In this document: in pieces, positions 18,734 through 27,946 of the stretch
Numbering within the stretch: the stretch's first letter is position 1
Layout of the letters: every line of letters begins with the position of its first letter
Source of the DNA: Kutzneria viridogrisea
GTDB taxonomy: Bacteria; Actinomycetota; Actinomycetes; Mycobacteriales; Pseudonocardiaceae
Length of the DNA stretch: 64,000 bases
Direction: 5' to 3'
NCBI GenBank assembly: GCA_014138725.1
Contig: JACJID010000002.1
Coordinates: 1-64,000 of the forward strand
Translations under genes and position numbers: made by a program
Notes under the pieces: generated by a model
Databases searched by the model: none
What the model was told of the DNA's origin: nothing
The model's input: only the letters and a program-made list of their open reading frames with translations

Positions 18734-19681
18734 GTGACCACGCAGGAAGAATTCACAGCCAGACGAATACTGTCCATTCTTCTCCAGCACCGGCGCCGCG
18801 CGCGCCACGGCACCGACTGCACCTCACAGCACTGCCCCACCTGCATGAACCCGCACCTGAACCAGGTAGTGCGCTTCGTGCGCAAGGGCCTTCCGGTGGA
18901 ACTCGCACTCCCCGCCTTCCCGGCGAAGTCGCCCAATCTGAACAAGGTTCTCGGCCCACTTCCGGACAAGGCCGAGGAAATCGCGGTGCGATTCCTGAAC
19001 GACCTGTGCGAGCAGATCTCAACCGTCTACGCGCCCGGGGCACGCATCACCATCTGCGCGGATGGACGAGTCTTCGCCGACCTGATCGGTGTACCAGATG
19101 CCCATGTCAGCGGGTACCAGAGTGCAATGGCCCGGCTGGTGGCCCGCGAGGCCCCGGCGGCGCTGCGGCTGTTCACCCTCGACGACGCGGCGGCCGGGCT
19201 GGACCCGGTGGAGCTGCGGCGCAGGCTGGACGAGCACCACGGCGAGAGCGTGGCGCAGCTGCGCGAGGAGATCCGCACGAACTCCGACACCCGGGCGATG
19301 TACCTGGGCATCGTGCGCTTCCTGGTGGAGGACCGGCTGGGCCCGGACTACCAGGGCACCCGTTCGGCGCTACAGCGCAAGAGCCGTGACCGCGCCTACG
19401 GGGTGGTCGCGCGCAGCCGGGCATGGGGTCGCCTGGTCGGCGAGCGCTTCCCGGACTCCGTGCGGCTGTCCATCCACCCGCAGCCCTGCGGCTCGGCCAA
19501 GCTCGGCATCCTGCTCGGCGGCGGAGCCGACAGCTGGCTGACCCCGTGGCACTCGGTGGCCGTGCAGGGCGGCGGGCATTTCCGCCTGATGAAGCGGATC
19601 GAGGCCGAGCGGCTGGGCGCCGTACTGGTACACGACGGCGGGCGCCCCAGCCACTTCGTGCTGTCCAACTCCTGCTCCTGA
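18734..19681 (+). CDS. isnA: Isonitrile synthase, PvcA/IsnA (DIT1_PvcA) family
   Basis: The protein is 315 residues. The family signature is clear: PAFPAKSPN, then VLGPLPDKAEEIA, ITICADGRVFADLIG and a C-terminal SIHPQPCGSAKLGI. IsnA enzymes turn the amino group of L-tyrosine or L-tryptophan into an isonitrile, using a carbon from ribulose 5-phosphate. The start is uncertain: GTG at 18734 gives an N-terminus (TTQEEFTARRILSILLQHRR) like characterised members, while GTG at 18677 would add 19 residues. isnB follows after 12 bases. The amino acid used cannot be told from sequence by eye. Confidence 0.9.
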   Translation: MTTQEEFTARRILSILLQHRRRARHGTDCTSQHCPTCMNPHLNQVVRFVRKGLPVELALPAFPAKSPNLNKVLGPLPDKAEEIAVRFLNDLCEQISTVYAPGARITICADGRVFADLIGVPDAHVSGYQSAMARLVAREAPAALRLFTLDDAAAGLDPVELRRRLDEHHGESVAQLREEIRTNSDTRAMYLGIVRFLVEDRLGPDYQGTRSALQRKSRDRAYGVVARSRAWGRLVGERFPDSVRLSIHPQPCGSAKLGILLGGGADSWLTPWHSVAVQGGGHFRLMKRIEAERLGAVLVHDGGRPSHFVLSNSCS

Positions 19682-19693
19682 GAGAGAAGGCCG

Positions 19694-20485
19694 ATGATCT
19701 ACCTGGAACCGTTCGGCGTGCGGGCCTCCGCCACCGGACTCCGCCACGACCAGCTGCGTGACCTGGCCCGCGAGCACCACCTGCTCGTGCTGGAGGACCT
19801 CCCGGCACCGGGCAGCGCCGAGCAGTTCAGCCAGTGGTGCGAGGGGCTCGGCCAGATCATGATGTGGCCGTTCGGCGCGGTGCTGGAGCTGGTCGAGGCC
19901 GACTCCCCCACCGACCACATCTTCGACCACAGCTACGTGCCCATGCACTGGGACGGCATGTACAAGCCGTTCATCCCGGAGTTCCAGGTGTTCCAGTGCG
20001 TCAGCGAGCCGGGAGCCGGGCACGGTGGCCGCACCACCTTCTGCGACACCACGAAGCTGCTGCGCGAGCTGGACCCGGACCTGCTCGCCGCGTGGCGGGA
20101 GGTCGTTGTGACGTACCGGATCCAGAACGTGGTGCACTACGGGGGCAAGGCCGTGTCCCCGCTGGTGGTGCCGCACCCGAGGACCGGCGAGCCGACCCTG
20201 CGCTACAACGAGCCGCCCATCGAGGACGACGAGTCCTTCCTCAACCGGCCGCTGCACGAGTTCGCCGGTACCGAGGACGTGGTGGTCCTCAAGGAAGAAC
20301 TGCGCAAGGCGCTGTACGACCCGCGCTACTTCTACGCCCACGACTGGCGGGCCGGGGACGTGGTGATCACCGACAACCACGCGCTGCTGCACGGCCGGGA
20401 GACCTTCACCCATCGGGCACCGCGCCACCTGCGCCGGGTGCACGTGCTGGGCGACCCGCAGTTCGCCAACCCGGCAGTGGCCTGA
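19694..20485 (+). CDS. isnB: Fe(II)/2-oxoglutarate dioxygenase, PvcB/IsnB family
   Basis: The protein is 263 residues of the TauD/TfdA fold. The iron ligands are visible as HWD in VPMHWDGMY and the distal His in the C-terminal HGRETFTHRA region. An Arg that binds 2-oxoglutarate lies in APRHLRRVHV. Known partners of IsnA oxidise the amino-acid isonitrile, often with loss of CO2, to a vinyl isonitrile, or form a coumarin. AGAGAGAAGG lies just before the ATG. The stop overlaps the ATG of the next glycosyltransferase (TGATG at 20483-20487), so the two are translationally coupled. Confidence 0.9.
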   Translation: MIYLEPFGVRASATGLRHDQLRDLAREHHLLVLEDLPAPGSAEQFSQWCEGLGQIMMWPFGAVLELVEADSPTDHIFDHSYVPMHWDGMYKPFIPEFQVFQCVSEPGAGHGGRTTFCDTTKLLRELDPDLLAAWREVVVTYRIQNVVHYGGKAVSPLVVPHPRTGEPTLRYNEPPIEDDESFLNRPLHEFAGTEDVVVLKEELRKALYDPRYFYAHDWRAGDVVITDNHALLHGRETFTHRAPRHLRRVHVLGDPQFANPAVA

Positions 20486-22110
20486 TGACCGGACGCAGCC
20501 GCGCCTGGTTCGTGGCTGGGCTCGCCGCGGTCGCGTTCGCGCTGGCCTTCTGGGCGGTCGGCGAGGTCGACCCGCACTACTACTACACGGTCGCCGTGCG
20601 CTCGATGAGCACGAGCTGGCACGATTTCCTTTACGGCGCCTACGATCCCGCCGGATCGATCACCGTGGACAAGATCCCCGGCGCACTGTGGGTGCAGGCG
20701 TTGTTCGTGCGGGTGCTGGGATTCCACCCGTGGGTGGTGCTGCTGCCGCAAGCGCTTGCCCTGGCGGGAACCGTGCCAGTGCTCTACGACGCGGTCCGTC
20801 GCTGGGCCGGGACCCGGGCCGGTCTCATCGCGGCGGTGGCGTTCACGCTGACACCGATCTCCGTTGTGCTGGCACGGGTGAACATCCCCGACACCGTGCT
20901 GGTGCTGCTGCTGGTCTGCGCCGCGAACGCGGCCACCAGGGCCGTCACGGACGGGCGGTGGCGGCCACTGCTGCTGGCCGGGGTCTGGGTCGGCCTGGCG
21001 TTCCAGGTCAAGATGGCGCAAGCATTCCTCGTGCTGCCTGGCCTGTTCGGCGCCTTCCTGCTCAGCGGGCACGGCACCCTGCTCGCCAGGCTCGGCCGCA
21101 CGGCAGTGTCCACTGTGGTCACTCTCGCGGTCAGCGGCACGTGGGTCCTGCTCGTGGCACTGACCCCGGCGAGTGCCCGGCCATACGTGGACGGCAGCAC
21201 CCACAACTCCGTCTGGGAGATGGTGTTCGTCTACAACGGGTTCGGGCGCCTGCTGCACGGGGACGCGCCCAGCGGGCAGCTCGCCAGCATGCTGATGGAC
21301 TTCGACGGTCCGCCAGGACTCGGCCGCGTGTTCGGACCCGAGGTGGGCTGGCTGCTGCCGGTGGCCTTGATCGCCTTGGCGTACGGCCTGGTGCGCAGCG
21401 GTCGCGCGGAACGGCCCGGCTGGGTGCTGTGGGGCAGCTGGCTCGTCCTGCACGCGGCGGCTTTCTGCCTGGCCAGCGGCATTCACCCGTACTACACGGC
21501 GGCGTTGGCGCCCGCGGTGGCGGCGCTGGCCGGTGCGGGCCTGTCCCGGTTGCCGAGCCCACGCTGGGCGGTCGTGGCCACGGTGGTCGTGCTGGCGATC
21601 CCCGGTGGCCTCGCGGTGACGGCCTCCGCGAAGCCGATCACCGGCCTGGACGGCATCAACCCCGTTGTGGGGCAAACGGTTGCGCTGCCCGCGGCGGGCA
21701 TGGCCACCATGCACGGCTTGCCCGCGGACGCCAAGATGCCGCCCGGGCTCGGTGACATGCACATGCTCACGCCCAACCAGCCGCTGCTGGACTACGTGCG
21801 CTCGCACCACGGCTCAGAGCAGTACCTGATGGCGGTGCCCACGGCGAACACGGCATCGCCCTACCTGGCGGCGGGCGAGTCGGTGCTGCCCATGGGCGGT
21901 TTCACCGGCGCGGCCCCGTTCCCGTCCACGGCCGAGCTGGCGTCCCTTGTGGACACTGGTCGGCTGCGCTACGTCATGGTGGGCGGCTTCCACGGCATGA
22001 TGGGCGGTCCGGTGGCACAGGAGCGCGAGCAGTGGGTGACGGCGCACTGCAAGCCCGTGGACTACCCGGCGCCGCCGGGTCCCCCCGAACGACTCTACGA
22101 CTGCGGGTGA
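20485..22110 (+). CDS. GT39/ArnT-like polytopic glycosyltransferase
   Basis: The protein is 541 residues with about ten hydrophobic segments. Near the N-terminus it has the acidic loop expected of GT-C enzymes (GEVDPHYYYTVAVRSM) and DKIPGALWVQAL after it. These enzymes move a sugar from a polyprenyl-phosphate donor at the outer face of the membrane. The C-terminal third is a soluble domain (YLMAVPTANTASPYL...). The start overlaps the stop of isnB by one base, which makes co-translation likely and hints that the isonitrile product, or a lipid handled with it, is glycosylated. The acceptor is unknown. Confidence 0.82.
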   Translation: MTGRSRAWFVAGLAAVAFALAFWAVGEVDPHYYYTVAVRSMSTSWHDFLYGAYDPAGSITVDKIPGALWVQALFVRVLGFHPWVVLLPQALALAGTVPVLYDAVRRWAGTRAGLIAAVAFTLTPISVVLARVNIPDTVLVLLLVCAANAATRAVTDGRWRPLLLAGVWVGLAFQVKMAQAFLVLPGLFGAFLLSGHGTLLARLGRTAVSTVVTLAVSGTWVLLVALTPASARPYVDGSTHNSVWEMVFVYNGFGRLLHGDAPSGQLASMLMDFDGPPGLGRVFGPEVGWLLPVALIALAYGLVRSGRAERPGWVLWGSWLVLHAAAFCLASGIHPYYTAALAPAVAALAGAGLSRLPSPRWAVVATVVVLAIPGGLAVTASAKPITGLDGINPVVGQTVALPAAGMATMHGLPADAKMPPGLGDMHMLTPNQPLLDYVRSHHGSEQYLMAVPTANTASPYLAAGESVLPMGGFTGAAPFPSTAELASLVDTGRLRYVMVGGFHGMMGGPVAQEREQWVTAHCKPVDYPAPPGPPERLYDCG

Positions 22111-22115
22111 GCGGC

Positions 22116-23282
22116 ATGCGCGTGGGATTGGTGGTCGCCGGGTCGCTGCTGCTGGCGGCGATCGTGGCGGTGGTGCACTACCAGGTCACCGGGTACCTGG
22201 TGATGAGCGACTTCATCGACCTGTCGGTCTACCGGGCCGGTGCACAGGCGCTGCTGGCCGGACAGCCCCTCTACGAGGGCAAGATCGCGGGCGGCATGTT
22301 CTCCTTCACCTACCCGCCCTTCGCCGCGATCCTGTTCGCGCCACTCGCGTTGGGACCGGCCCAGTTGTGGCAGGCACTGGTGTTCCTGGCCAACCTCGTG
22401 CTGCTCTACCTCGCCGTGCGCCTCTGCCTGCGCACCGCGAAACCCGCGCAGGTGCTGGCCGCCTCCGCCGTGCTGTTCTGGCTCGAACCCGTGTCCTGGA
22501 CCGTCTACCTGGGACAGATCAACCTGTTGCTGCTGGTTATCCTGTTGTGGGACCTGGGTTCGGACCGGCCAGGCCGGTGGCGTGGCATCGGCGTGGGCAT
22601 CGCGGCTGGCATCAAGCTCACCCCACTGATCTTCGTGGCCTACCTGCTGGTGACCCGCCAGTTCCGCGCCGCCGGGATCGCGCTGGCCACCACCGCCGTG
22701 ACCGTCCTCATCGGACTCGCGTTCGCCCCTGCCGACACGATTGGCTACTGGTCGGGCACGTTCCTGCGGACCGACCGGGTCGGCGAGGTGGCCTCGGCCA
22801 TGAACCAGTCGATCAACGGGACCCTGGCCCGCCTGCTCGGTGTGGCGAACCCGCCGACCGCGCTCTGGCTGGCGATCGCCGTACCCGTTGCCGCACTGGG
22901 ACTGCTCGGTGCCGCGCTGGCGCACCAGCGGGGTGAGCGCCTGCTGGCGATCACGGTGTGCGGGCTGACCGGGGCGGCCGTCTCGCCGATCTCCTGGAGC
23001 CACCACTGGATCTGGTTCGTACCGCTGGCGATCCTGGTGCACCGGCGATCGAAGTGGCTGGCCGCCGCCTTCGTGCTCGTGCTGTTCGCCTGGCCGGTGC
23101 ACTTCCTCACCGGGCACCGCATGGACGTACCGGCGCTGGGCGTGATCGGCCTGCCGCCGTGGCACGGGCTGGACCTGGTGTACGCCAACCTGTACCTGCT
23201 CGTGCTGCTGCTACCACTCGCCCAACATGTAGCGGCGGCTGCACGCGCTCCGGTCCACGGCGCCGCGAGCGGTGCGCGGTAA
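22116..23282 (+). CDS. GT87-family polyprenyl-phosphate-dependent mannosyltransferase-like protein
   Basis: The protein is 388 residues with eight to ten membrane spans and a DUF2029/GT87 pattern: an early DLSVYRAGAQALLAGQPLY loop, TYPPFAAILFAPLA, and a central GQINLLLLVILLW. GT87 proteins such as PimE add mannose from polyprenyl-phosphomannose. The ATG is five bases after the GT39 stop, so it ends the isonitrile operon. Its last 72 bases overlap the 3' end of the convergent acyl-AMP-ligase-like gene, which is a long overlap for two real genes; both reading frames look genuine. Confidence 0.83.
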   Translation: MRVGLVVAGSLLLAAIVAVVHYQVTGYLVMSDFIDLSVYRAGAQALLAGQPLYEGKIAGGMFSFTYPPFAAILFAPLALGPAQLWQALVFLANLVLLYLAVRLCLRTAKPAQVLAASAVLFWLEPVSWTVYLGQINLLLLVILLWDLGSDRPGRWRGIGVGIAAGIKLTPLIFVAYLLVTRQFRAAGIALATTAVTVLIGLAFAPADTIGYWSGTFLRTDRVGEVASAMNQSINGTLARLLGVANPPTALWLAIAVPVAALGLLGAALAHQRGERLLAITVCGLTGAAVSPISWSHHWIWFVPLAILVHRRSKWLAAAFVLVLFAWPVHFLTGHRMDVPALGVIGLPPWHGLDLVYANLYLLVLLLPLAQHVAAAARAPVHGAASGAR

Positions 23283-24914
23283 CGTCCACGGCGGCACCAC
23301 GACGACCTCGCGCGGGCCGATCCCGTGCTCGCAGGCCAGGGCCGCGCGCACCGCCTGCACCACGGGATCGGGCTCGGCGACGGACTCCACCACGACAATC
23401 AGCCCGCGCACGTTCACCGCCGGGATCGGGAACGCGGTGACGGCCTCCGGCCGCACGGCGGGCAGTCCGTCGGCGACCGTGGCCTCCACGTCACTGAGGA
23501 AGTGGCTCTGCCCGCGCAGGTCGACCAGATCGTTCATCGCGCCGACCACGTGCAGCCTGCCTTCGCGCAGCACACCGAGGTCCCCGGTGCGCAGCCACGG
23601 GCCCTCTACGATGCTGAGCACGTCCTCGCCCTGGGTGAAGGCCGGGAACCGGTCGATGGTCCGGTCCGCGTCCGACCAGTAGCCGCGTGCCACGCTCGGC
23701 CCGGCCAGCCACACCTCGCCCACCTGGTTGTCGGCCAGCCTGCGGTGGCTGGCCGGGTCGACCACCACCGCGCGCAGCCCGCGGGCCAGTTCGTAGCCGA
23801 CGAGGTCCACGTTGCGCCCCAGCCGCGAGGTGCTCTGCACGGCGATGCCCTCGGCGAGCAGGTCCCGGTCGAAACCGACCACGGTGCCGCCCGGCGCGGT
23901 CGAGCCGATCGCCACGAACGCCGTGGCCTCGGCCACCCCGTACCAGGCCAGGCAGGCACCCTGGCGCAGCCCCCACCGGCCCAGCACCTGCTCCACGGTC
24001 GGCACGATCTCGCCAAGTCTGTTCTGCCCCAACATGAACAGCGCCGTCACCCGGTCCAGGCGCAGCGCGTGCTGGTCCATGTCGGCGGCGTGCCGCACGC
24101 AGCTGGCCAGCACGGTCGGCGGGGCCGCGGTGATCGCGCGCGGGTACTCCGCCAGCGCCTCCAGCCAGCGCGCGGGCTGCCATCCGGCCAGCTCCGGGTC
24201 GATCAGCACCCCGTGCAGGCCGCCGACCATCGGTACCACGATGTTGAGCAGCAGCGCGGACTCGTCGTAGAGCGGCAGCATGCCCACGGTGTGCCGGGCC
24301 CGGTGTCGAACGGCGGCCAGCAGCTGCCTGGCGTTGGCCACCAGGTTGGCCACGGTCAGCACGACCCCGGCGGGGTTGCGGGCGGAGTCGAAGGCGTAGC
24401 GCAGGCAGGCGATGTCGTCGCGTCTGCTGCGTTCGGGCGGCATGCTGGTCTGCGACTGCCCACGCAACAGGTCCACCGCGATCACCGCCTGCGGGCTGGC
24501 CTGCGGGAAGTCCGCCAGGAAGGTGAACAGCCCCGGCAGCGCCCCGCTGGTGGTCAGCACGCAGTCGGCGCGGCAGTCCGCCAGCACCAGCCCCAGCCGC
24601 CCCGGCTCGTCCACCTGGTCGGGGGCGTAGAGCGGCACAGCGACCAGCCCGGCGCGGACCGTGGCCAGGAATGCCACCACGTAGTCCAGGCCCTGCGGGC
24701 AGACAATCGCGACGCGCTGCCCGGACGCGACAGTTCGGGCCAGGTGCGCGGCGGTTTCTCGCACCCACACGGCCAGCTCCGCCCAGGTCACCGAATCCAA
24801 CTCGGCGCCGGAGAAGGTCAGCGCGGGCCGGTCCGGTTTCTCCGCGGCCCAGCGCTCCAGGTAGTCGGTCAGCGGATCGCCACGATCCTGACGGCCTGCC
24901 AGGGGTTCCAACAC
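23211..24914 (-). CDS. Fatty-acyl-AMP-ligase-like protein with degenerate catalytic motifs
   Basis: The protein is 567 residues. It follows the FAAL/FadD32 branch of AMP-forming enzymes over its length (WYGVAEAT; WLRTGDLGVL; SACSRRYM at the end). The phosphate-binding loop is altered, reading AFDSARNPAGV at 174-184 where TSGSTxxPAGV is usual. The invariant A10 lysine is also replaced, in PRTARGAVDRSA near the C-terminus. It may be unable to adenylate, or may do so poorly. It is convergent with the GT87 gene and overlaps it by 72 bases. The start is GTG 24914 in a GAGGTG context. Confidence 0.78.
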   Translation of the reverse strand: MLEPLAGRQDRGDPLTDYLERWAAEKPDRPALTFSGAELDSVTWAELAVWVRETAAHLARTVASGQRVAIVCPQGLDYVVAFLATVRAGLVAVPLYAPDQVDEPGRLGLVLADCRADCVLTTSGALPGLFTFLADFPQASPQAVIAVDLLRGQSQTSMPPERSRRDDIACLRYAFDSARNPAGVVLTVANLVANARQLLAAVRHRARHTVGMLPLYDESALLLNIVVPMVGGLHGVLIDPELAGWQPARWLEALAEYPRAITAAPPTVLASCVRHAADMDQHALRLDRVTALFMLGQNRLGEIVPTVEQVLGRWGLRQGACLAWYGVAEATAFVAIGSTAPGGTVVGFDRDLLAEGIAVQSTSRLGRNVDLVGYELARGLRAVVVDPASHRRLADNQVGEVWLAGPSVARGYWSDADRTIDRFPAFTQGEDVLSIVEGPWLRTGDLGVLREGRLHVVGAMNDLVDLRGQSHFLSDVEATVADGLPAVRPEAVTAFPIPAVNVRGLIVVVESVAEPDPVVQAVRAALACEHGIGPREVVVVPPWTLPRTARGAVDRSACSRRYMLGEW

Positions 24915-24934
24915 CTCGCCGAGACTAGGAACCG

Positions 24935-24951
24935 TTGACTCACCCGGTCAA
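24935..24951. promoter_or_regulatory. Dyad upstream of the acyl-AMP-ligase-like gene
   Basis: TTGAC-N7-GTCAA is a perfect inverted repeat about 20 bases before the GTG start of the gene on the minus strand. It could be an operator. No regulator can be assigned. Confidence 0.3.
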
Positions 24952-25085
24952 TATCAGCACTACACAAGTTTCCAGCTGGCTGCTGTGCGAGGTGCGCAGG
25001 TTCTGACTAATTCCGTTCCGACCGACAAAAAAGCACATTCCGACGCTATCGTGTGAGTTCCAGGCCACACCACGAACGGCGGAAC

Positions 25086-26009
25086 ATGAGCGTTTCCTCC
25101 CACGAGGTGTTACTCCACACCCATCGAGTTCGATACACCGAATACACACCGGCGAAACAGAATGAACCGGCCGAGGACGTGCTGCTGCTGTTGCACGGCA
25201 TCGCGGGCAGCGCGCGCACCTGGGACCCGCTGCTGGCGGAGTTGGAGCGCTTGGAGTACCCCGGCCGCGTGCTCGCCCCCGACCTGCTCGGGCACGGGGA
25301 GCTGGCCCAGCCGCACGGGGACTACTCCATGGGCGCCTACGCCAGCGACGTGCGCGATCTGTTGGTGCTGCTGGAACTCTGGCACGCCACGGTGATCGGC
25401 CACTCACTGGGCGGCGGCATCGCCATGCAGTTCGCGTACCAGTTCCCGCAGCACTGCGGACGGCTCGTGCTGGTGTCCAGCGGCGGGCTCGGCCGCACGG
25501 TGAGCCCGCTGCTGCGTGCCGCCACCCTGCCCGGGGCCAAGCTCGTGCTGCCGTTGCTGGCCAGCCGGGCGGTGATCGAGGGCGGTCGGCGCATCGGGCA
25601 ACTCGTCGAGCGGTTCGGCGGCGGCCCGCTGTCCCCGGAGCTGACCGAGTTCGGCGCGCACTTCGCCTCACTGGAGCAGGCCGTGCGCCGCGAGGCGTTC
25701 GTGGACACCGCGCGCGGCGTGATCGACGTGCACGGGCAGCGGGTCAGCGGCCGGGACCGGCTCTACCTCGCCGATGCCGCGCCCACCCTGCTCGTCTGGG
25801 GTGAGCAGGACCCGATGATCCCCGTGGAGCACGGCAGGCGCGCCGCCCGCGAGATGCCCGGCAGCAGGCTGGAGGTGTTCGAGGAGTCCGGCCACTTCCC
25901 GCACTGCGCGGAACCCGAGCGCTTCGCCTCCGTACTGCTCGACTTCCTCGCCACGACCAGCCCCGCCCGCCTCGACGTGACCGAACTGGCCCAGAAACTG
26001 GCCGAATAG
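25086..26009 (+). CDS. Alpha/beta-fold hydrolase
   Basis: The protein is 307 residues. The oxyanion HGIAGSARTW, the nucleophile elbow GHSLGGG, an Asp in LLVWGEQDPMIP and a His in SGHFPHCAEP give a complete Ser-Asp-His set. It is of the MhpC/esterase type. Many such proteins cut esters or C-C bonds of lipids or aromatic rings. The true substrate is unknown. The start is ATG 25086; a Met 11 codons upstream lies in a less coding-like stretch. It is divergent from the acyl-AMP-ligase-like gene and ends beside a perfect palindrome. Confidence 0.87.
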   Translation: MSVSSHEVLLHTHRVRYTEYTPAKQNEPAEDVLLLLHGIAGSARTWDPLLAELERLEYPGRVLAPDLLGHGELAQPHGDYSMGAYASDVRDLLVLLELWHATVIGHSLGGGIAMQFAYQFPQHCGRLVLVSSGGLGRTVSPLLRAATLPGAKLVLPLLASRAVIEGGRRIGQLVERFGGGPLSPELTEFGAHFASLEQAVRREAFVDTARGVIDVHGQRVSGRDRLYLADAAPTLLVWGEQDPMIPVEHGRRAAREMPGSRLEVFEESGHFPHCAEPERFASVLLDFLATTSPARLDVTELAQKLAE

Positions 26010-26014
26010 GACAC

Positions 26015-26067
26015 GCCATGAAAGTGCCGTTCGTGGCGTTGAACGCCACGAACGGCACTTTCATGGC
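26015..26067. repeat. Perfect 26-bp-stem palindrome at a convergent junction
   Basis: Positions 26015-26040 are the exact reverse complement of 26042-26067, with one base between. The core GAAAGTGCCGTTC is shared with 17575 and 37484. It separates the convergent hydrolase and acyl-CoA synthetase genes and is the natural terminator of the Mce operon. Confidence 0.85.
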
Positions 26068-26071
26068 ACAC

Positions 26072-27901
26072 TCACACCCGGATCCGGCCGGCGGACACGT
26101 CCTCTGCGTAGCCGGGGTAGGCCTCCACGTAGCCGTCCGCACGACCGGCGAGCACGTAGAGCGGGTCGCTGACGCGGTCGGGGTCGTAGCCCTCCTCGCG
26201 CAGGTTGACCTTGCGGCTCTTGAAGGTGGAGGTCTGCTCCACGGCGTCGACCACGCGCAGGAACAGCGGCACGGCGTAGTGCGGCAGCTTGCCGACCAGG
26301 TGGGCGGCGAGCGCGACCCCGTCGAGAGTGGAGCCCGCGCGGAGCTTGATCGTGGCCATGCCCGCGCGACCGTCGCTGGCGGGTACGGCCACCCCGTACA
26401 CCACGGCCTGCTCCACGCCCTCGAACTCGGCGAGCGCGGCCTCGACCTCGGTGGTGGCGACGTTCTCGCCCTTCCAGCGGAACGTGTCGCCGAGACGGTC
26501 CACAAAGGACACGTGCGACCAGCCCTGGTCGCGCACGAGGTCCCCGGTGTCGAACCAGCAGTCCCCGGAGCGGAACGCGTCGCGCACGAGCTTGCGCTCG
26601 GTGGCCTGCGGATCGGTGTAGCCGTCGAACGGCGCCCGCGAGGTGATCTTCGTGAGCAGCAGGCCCACCTCGCCCGCGCGCACCTTGCTGGCCCTGCCCC
26701 GCTCGTCGCGGGCGGCCCGCCCGGTGCTCGGGTCGTAGCGGACCACGGCGAAGGGCAGCGGGCAGATCCCCGCGGTGCGGTCGAGGTTGAGCGCGTTGAC
26801 GAAGGCGAGATTGCACTCGCTGGCGCCGTAGAACTCGGCGACGCGCGGGATGGCGAACCGCTCGGTGAACTCGGTCCAGATCTCGGGGCGCAGCCCGTTG
26901 CCGACGACCACGCGCACCTGGTGCTGACGCTCGGCGGGGCGCACGGGCTGGTTGAGCAGGTACCGGCACAGCTCGCCGATGTAGCAGAACGCGGTGGCGC
27001 GCATGCCGACCACGTCGTCCCAGAACCGTGAGGCGGAGAACGAGCGGCCCAGCGCCATGCAGGCCCCGGCGGCCAGCACCGAGGACAGCGAGACGGTCAG
27101 CGCGTTGTTGTGGTAGAGCGGCAGACAGCAGTACAGGGTGTCCTGCCCGTTGAGCCGCACGCCCAGCCTGCCCAGCCCGGTCATACCCTTGAGCCAGCGG
27201 AAGTGTGACATGGTGCTGGCCTTGGGCAGGCCGGTGGTGCCGGAGGTGAAGATGTAGAACGCCTTGGTGCTGGCGCGGACCTCGGCGCACTGGGGCGGGT
27301 CGGTCACCGGCGCGTCGGCGGCCTCGGCGTCCAGGTCGGGGTGGCCGGGCAGCGAACCGTCCAAACCGGACAGTCCGAGCACTTCGCCCACGATGTCCAC
27401 ATCGGACAGTGAGTCCAGTGCCTCGGCGCACTCGGCGCCGACCACGAGGACCTTGCTGTCCAGCAGGCGCTGGCTGTGGTCGAGCACCTCGCCGCGCTGG
27501 TTGTGGTTGAGCATGCCCGCGGTGGCGCCGAGTTTGACCACGGCGAGCGCGACGAGCAGGGTCTCCGGCCGGTTCGTGGCGAGCAGGCCCACCACGGAGC
27601 CCTGGCCGACCCCGCGCCCGGCCAGCACCGCGGCGTACCGGTTGACCTGGGCATTGGCCTGGCCATAGCTGAGCTCGCGGCTGCCGAACCGCAGGAAGGG
27701 ACGGTCCGGGTGGCGGTTGGCCAGGCGCTGGAACACGTGCCCGACGGACTCACGCGCGCTCGGCCGCAGGGTCAGCAGACCCAGCGCACCGTGCACCATC
27801 TTGGGCGCGTCCACCGCGAGGCCCGGCAGGGCGCGCACCACGTCGACGAGGCCGACCCGATGGGCCGCCACCTGCTCCGTTGCATCCATCACCCACCACA
27901 T
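26072..27901 (-). CDS. Long-chain fatty-acyl-CoA synthetase, FadD6/FATP-like
   Basis: The protein is 609 residues. The AMP-binding motif is intact (YIFTSGTTGLPKAS), as are YGASE, the DTGDLV loop and FRWKGENVATTEVE. The length and the RSFSASRFWDDV block fit the FATP/FadD6 branch, which activates long or very long fatty acids at the membrane. It is the last gene of the Mce operon, so it would trap fatty acids brought in by the transporter as CoA thioesters. The start may be M1 (27901) or M5 (27889); neither ribosome site is decisive. Confidence 0.9.
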   Translation of the reverse strand: MWWVMDATEQVAAHRVGLVDVVRALPGLAVDAPKMVHGALGLLTLRPSARESVGHVFQRLANRHPDRPFLRFGSRELSYGQANAQVNRYAAVLAGRGVGQGSVVGLLATNRPETLLVALAVVKLGATAGMLNHNQRGEVLDHSQRLLDSKVLVVGAECAEALDSLSDVDIVGEVLGLSGLDGSLPGHPDLDAEAADAPVTDPPQCAEVRASTKAFYIFTSGTTGLPKASTMSHFRWLKGMTGLGRLGVRLNGQDTLYCCLPLYHNNALTVSLSSVLAAGACMALGRSFSASRFWDDVVGMRATAFCYIGELCRYLLNQPVRPAERQHQVRVVVGNGLRPEIWTEFTERFAIPRVAEFYGASECNLAFVNALNLDRTAGICPLPFAVVRYDPSTGRAARDERGRASKVRAGEVGLLLTKITSRAPFDGYTDPQATERKLVRDAFRSGDCWFDTGDLVRDQGWSHVSFVDRLGDTFRWKGENVATTEVEAALAEFEGVEQAVVYGVAVPASDGRAGMATIKLRAGSTLDGVALAAHLVGKLPHYAVPLFLRVVDAVEQTSTFKSRKVNLREEGYDPDRVSDPLYVLAGRADGYVEAYPGYAEDVSAGRIRV

Positions 27902-27946
27902 TACCCACTAGTAGCTTCGGATCGCATAGCCCGTTCCGGGTACTGG

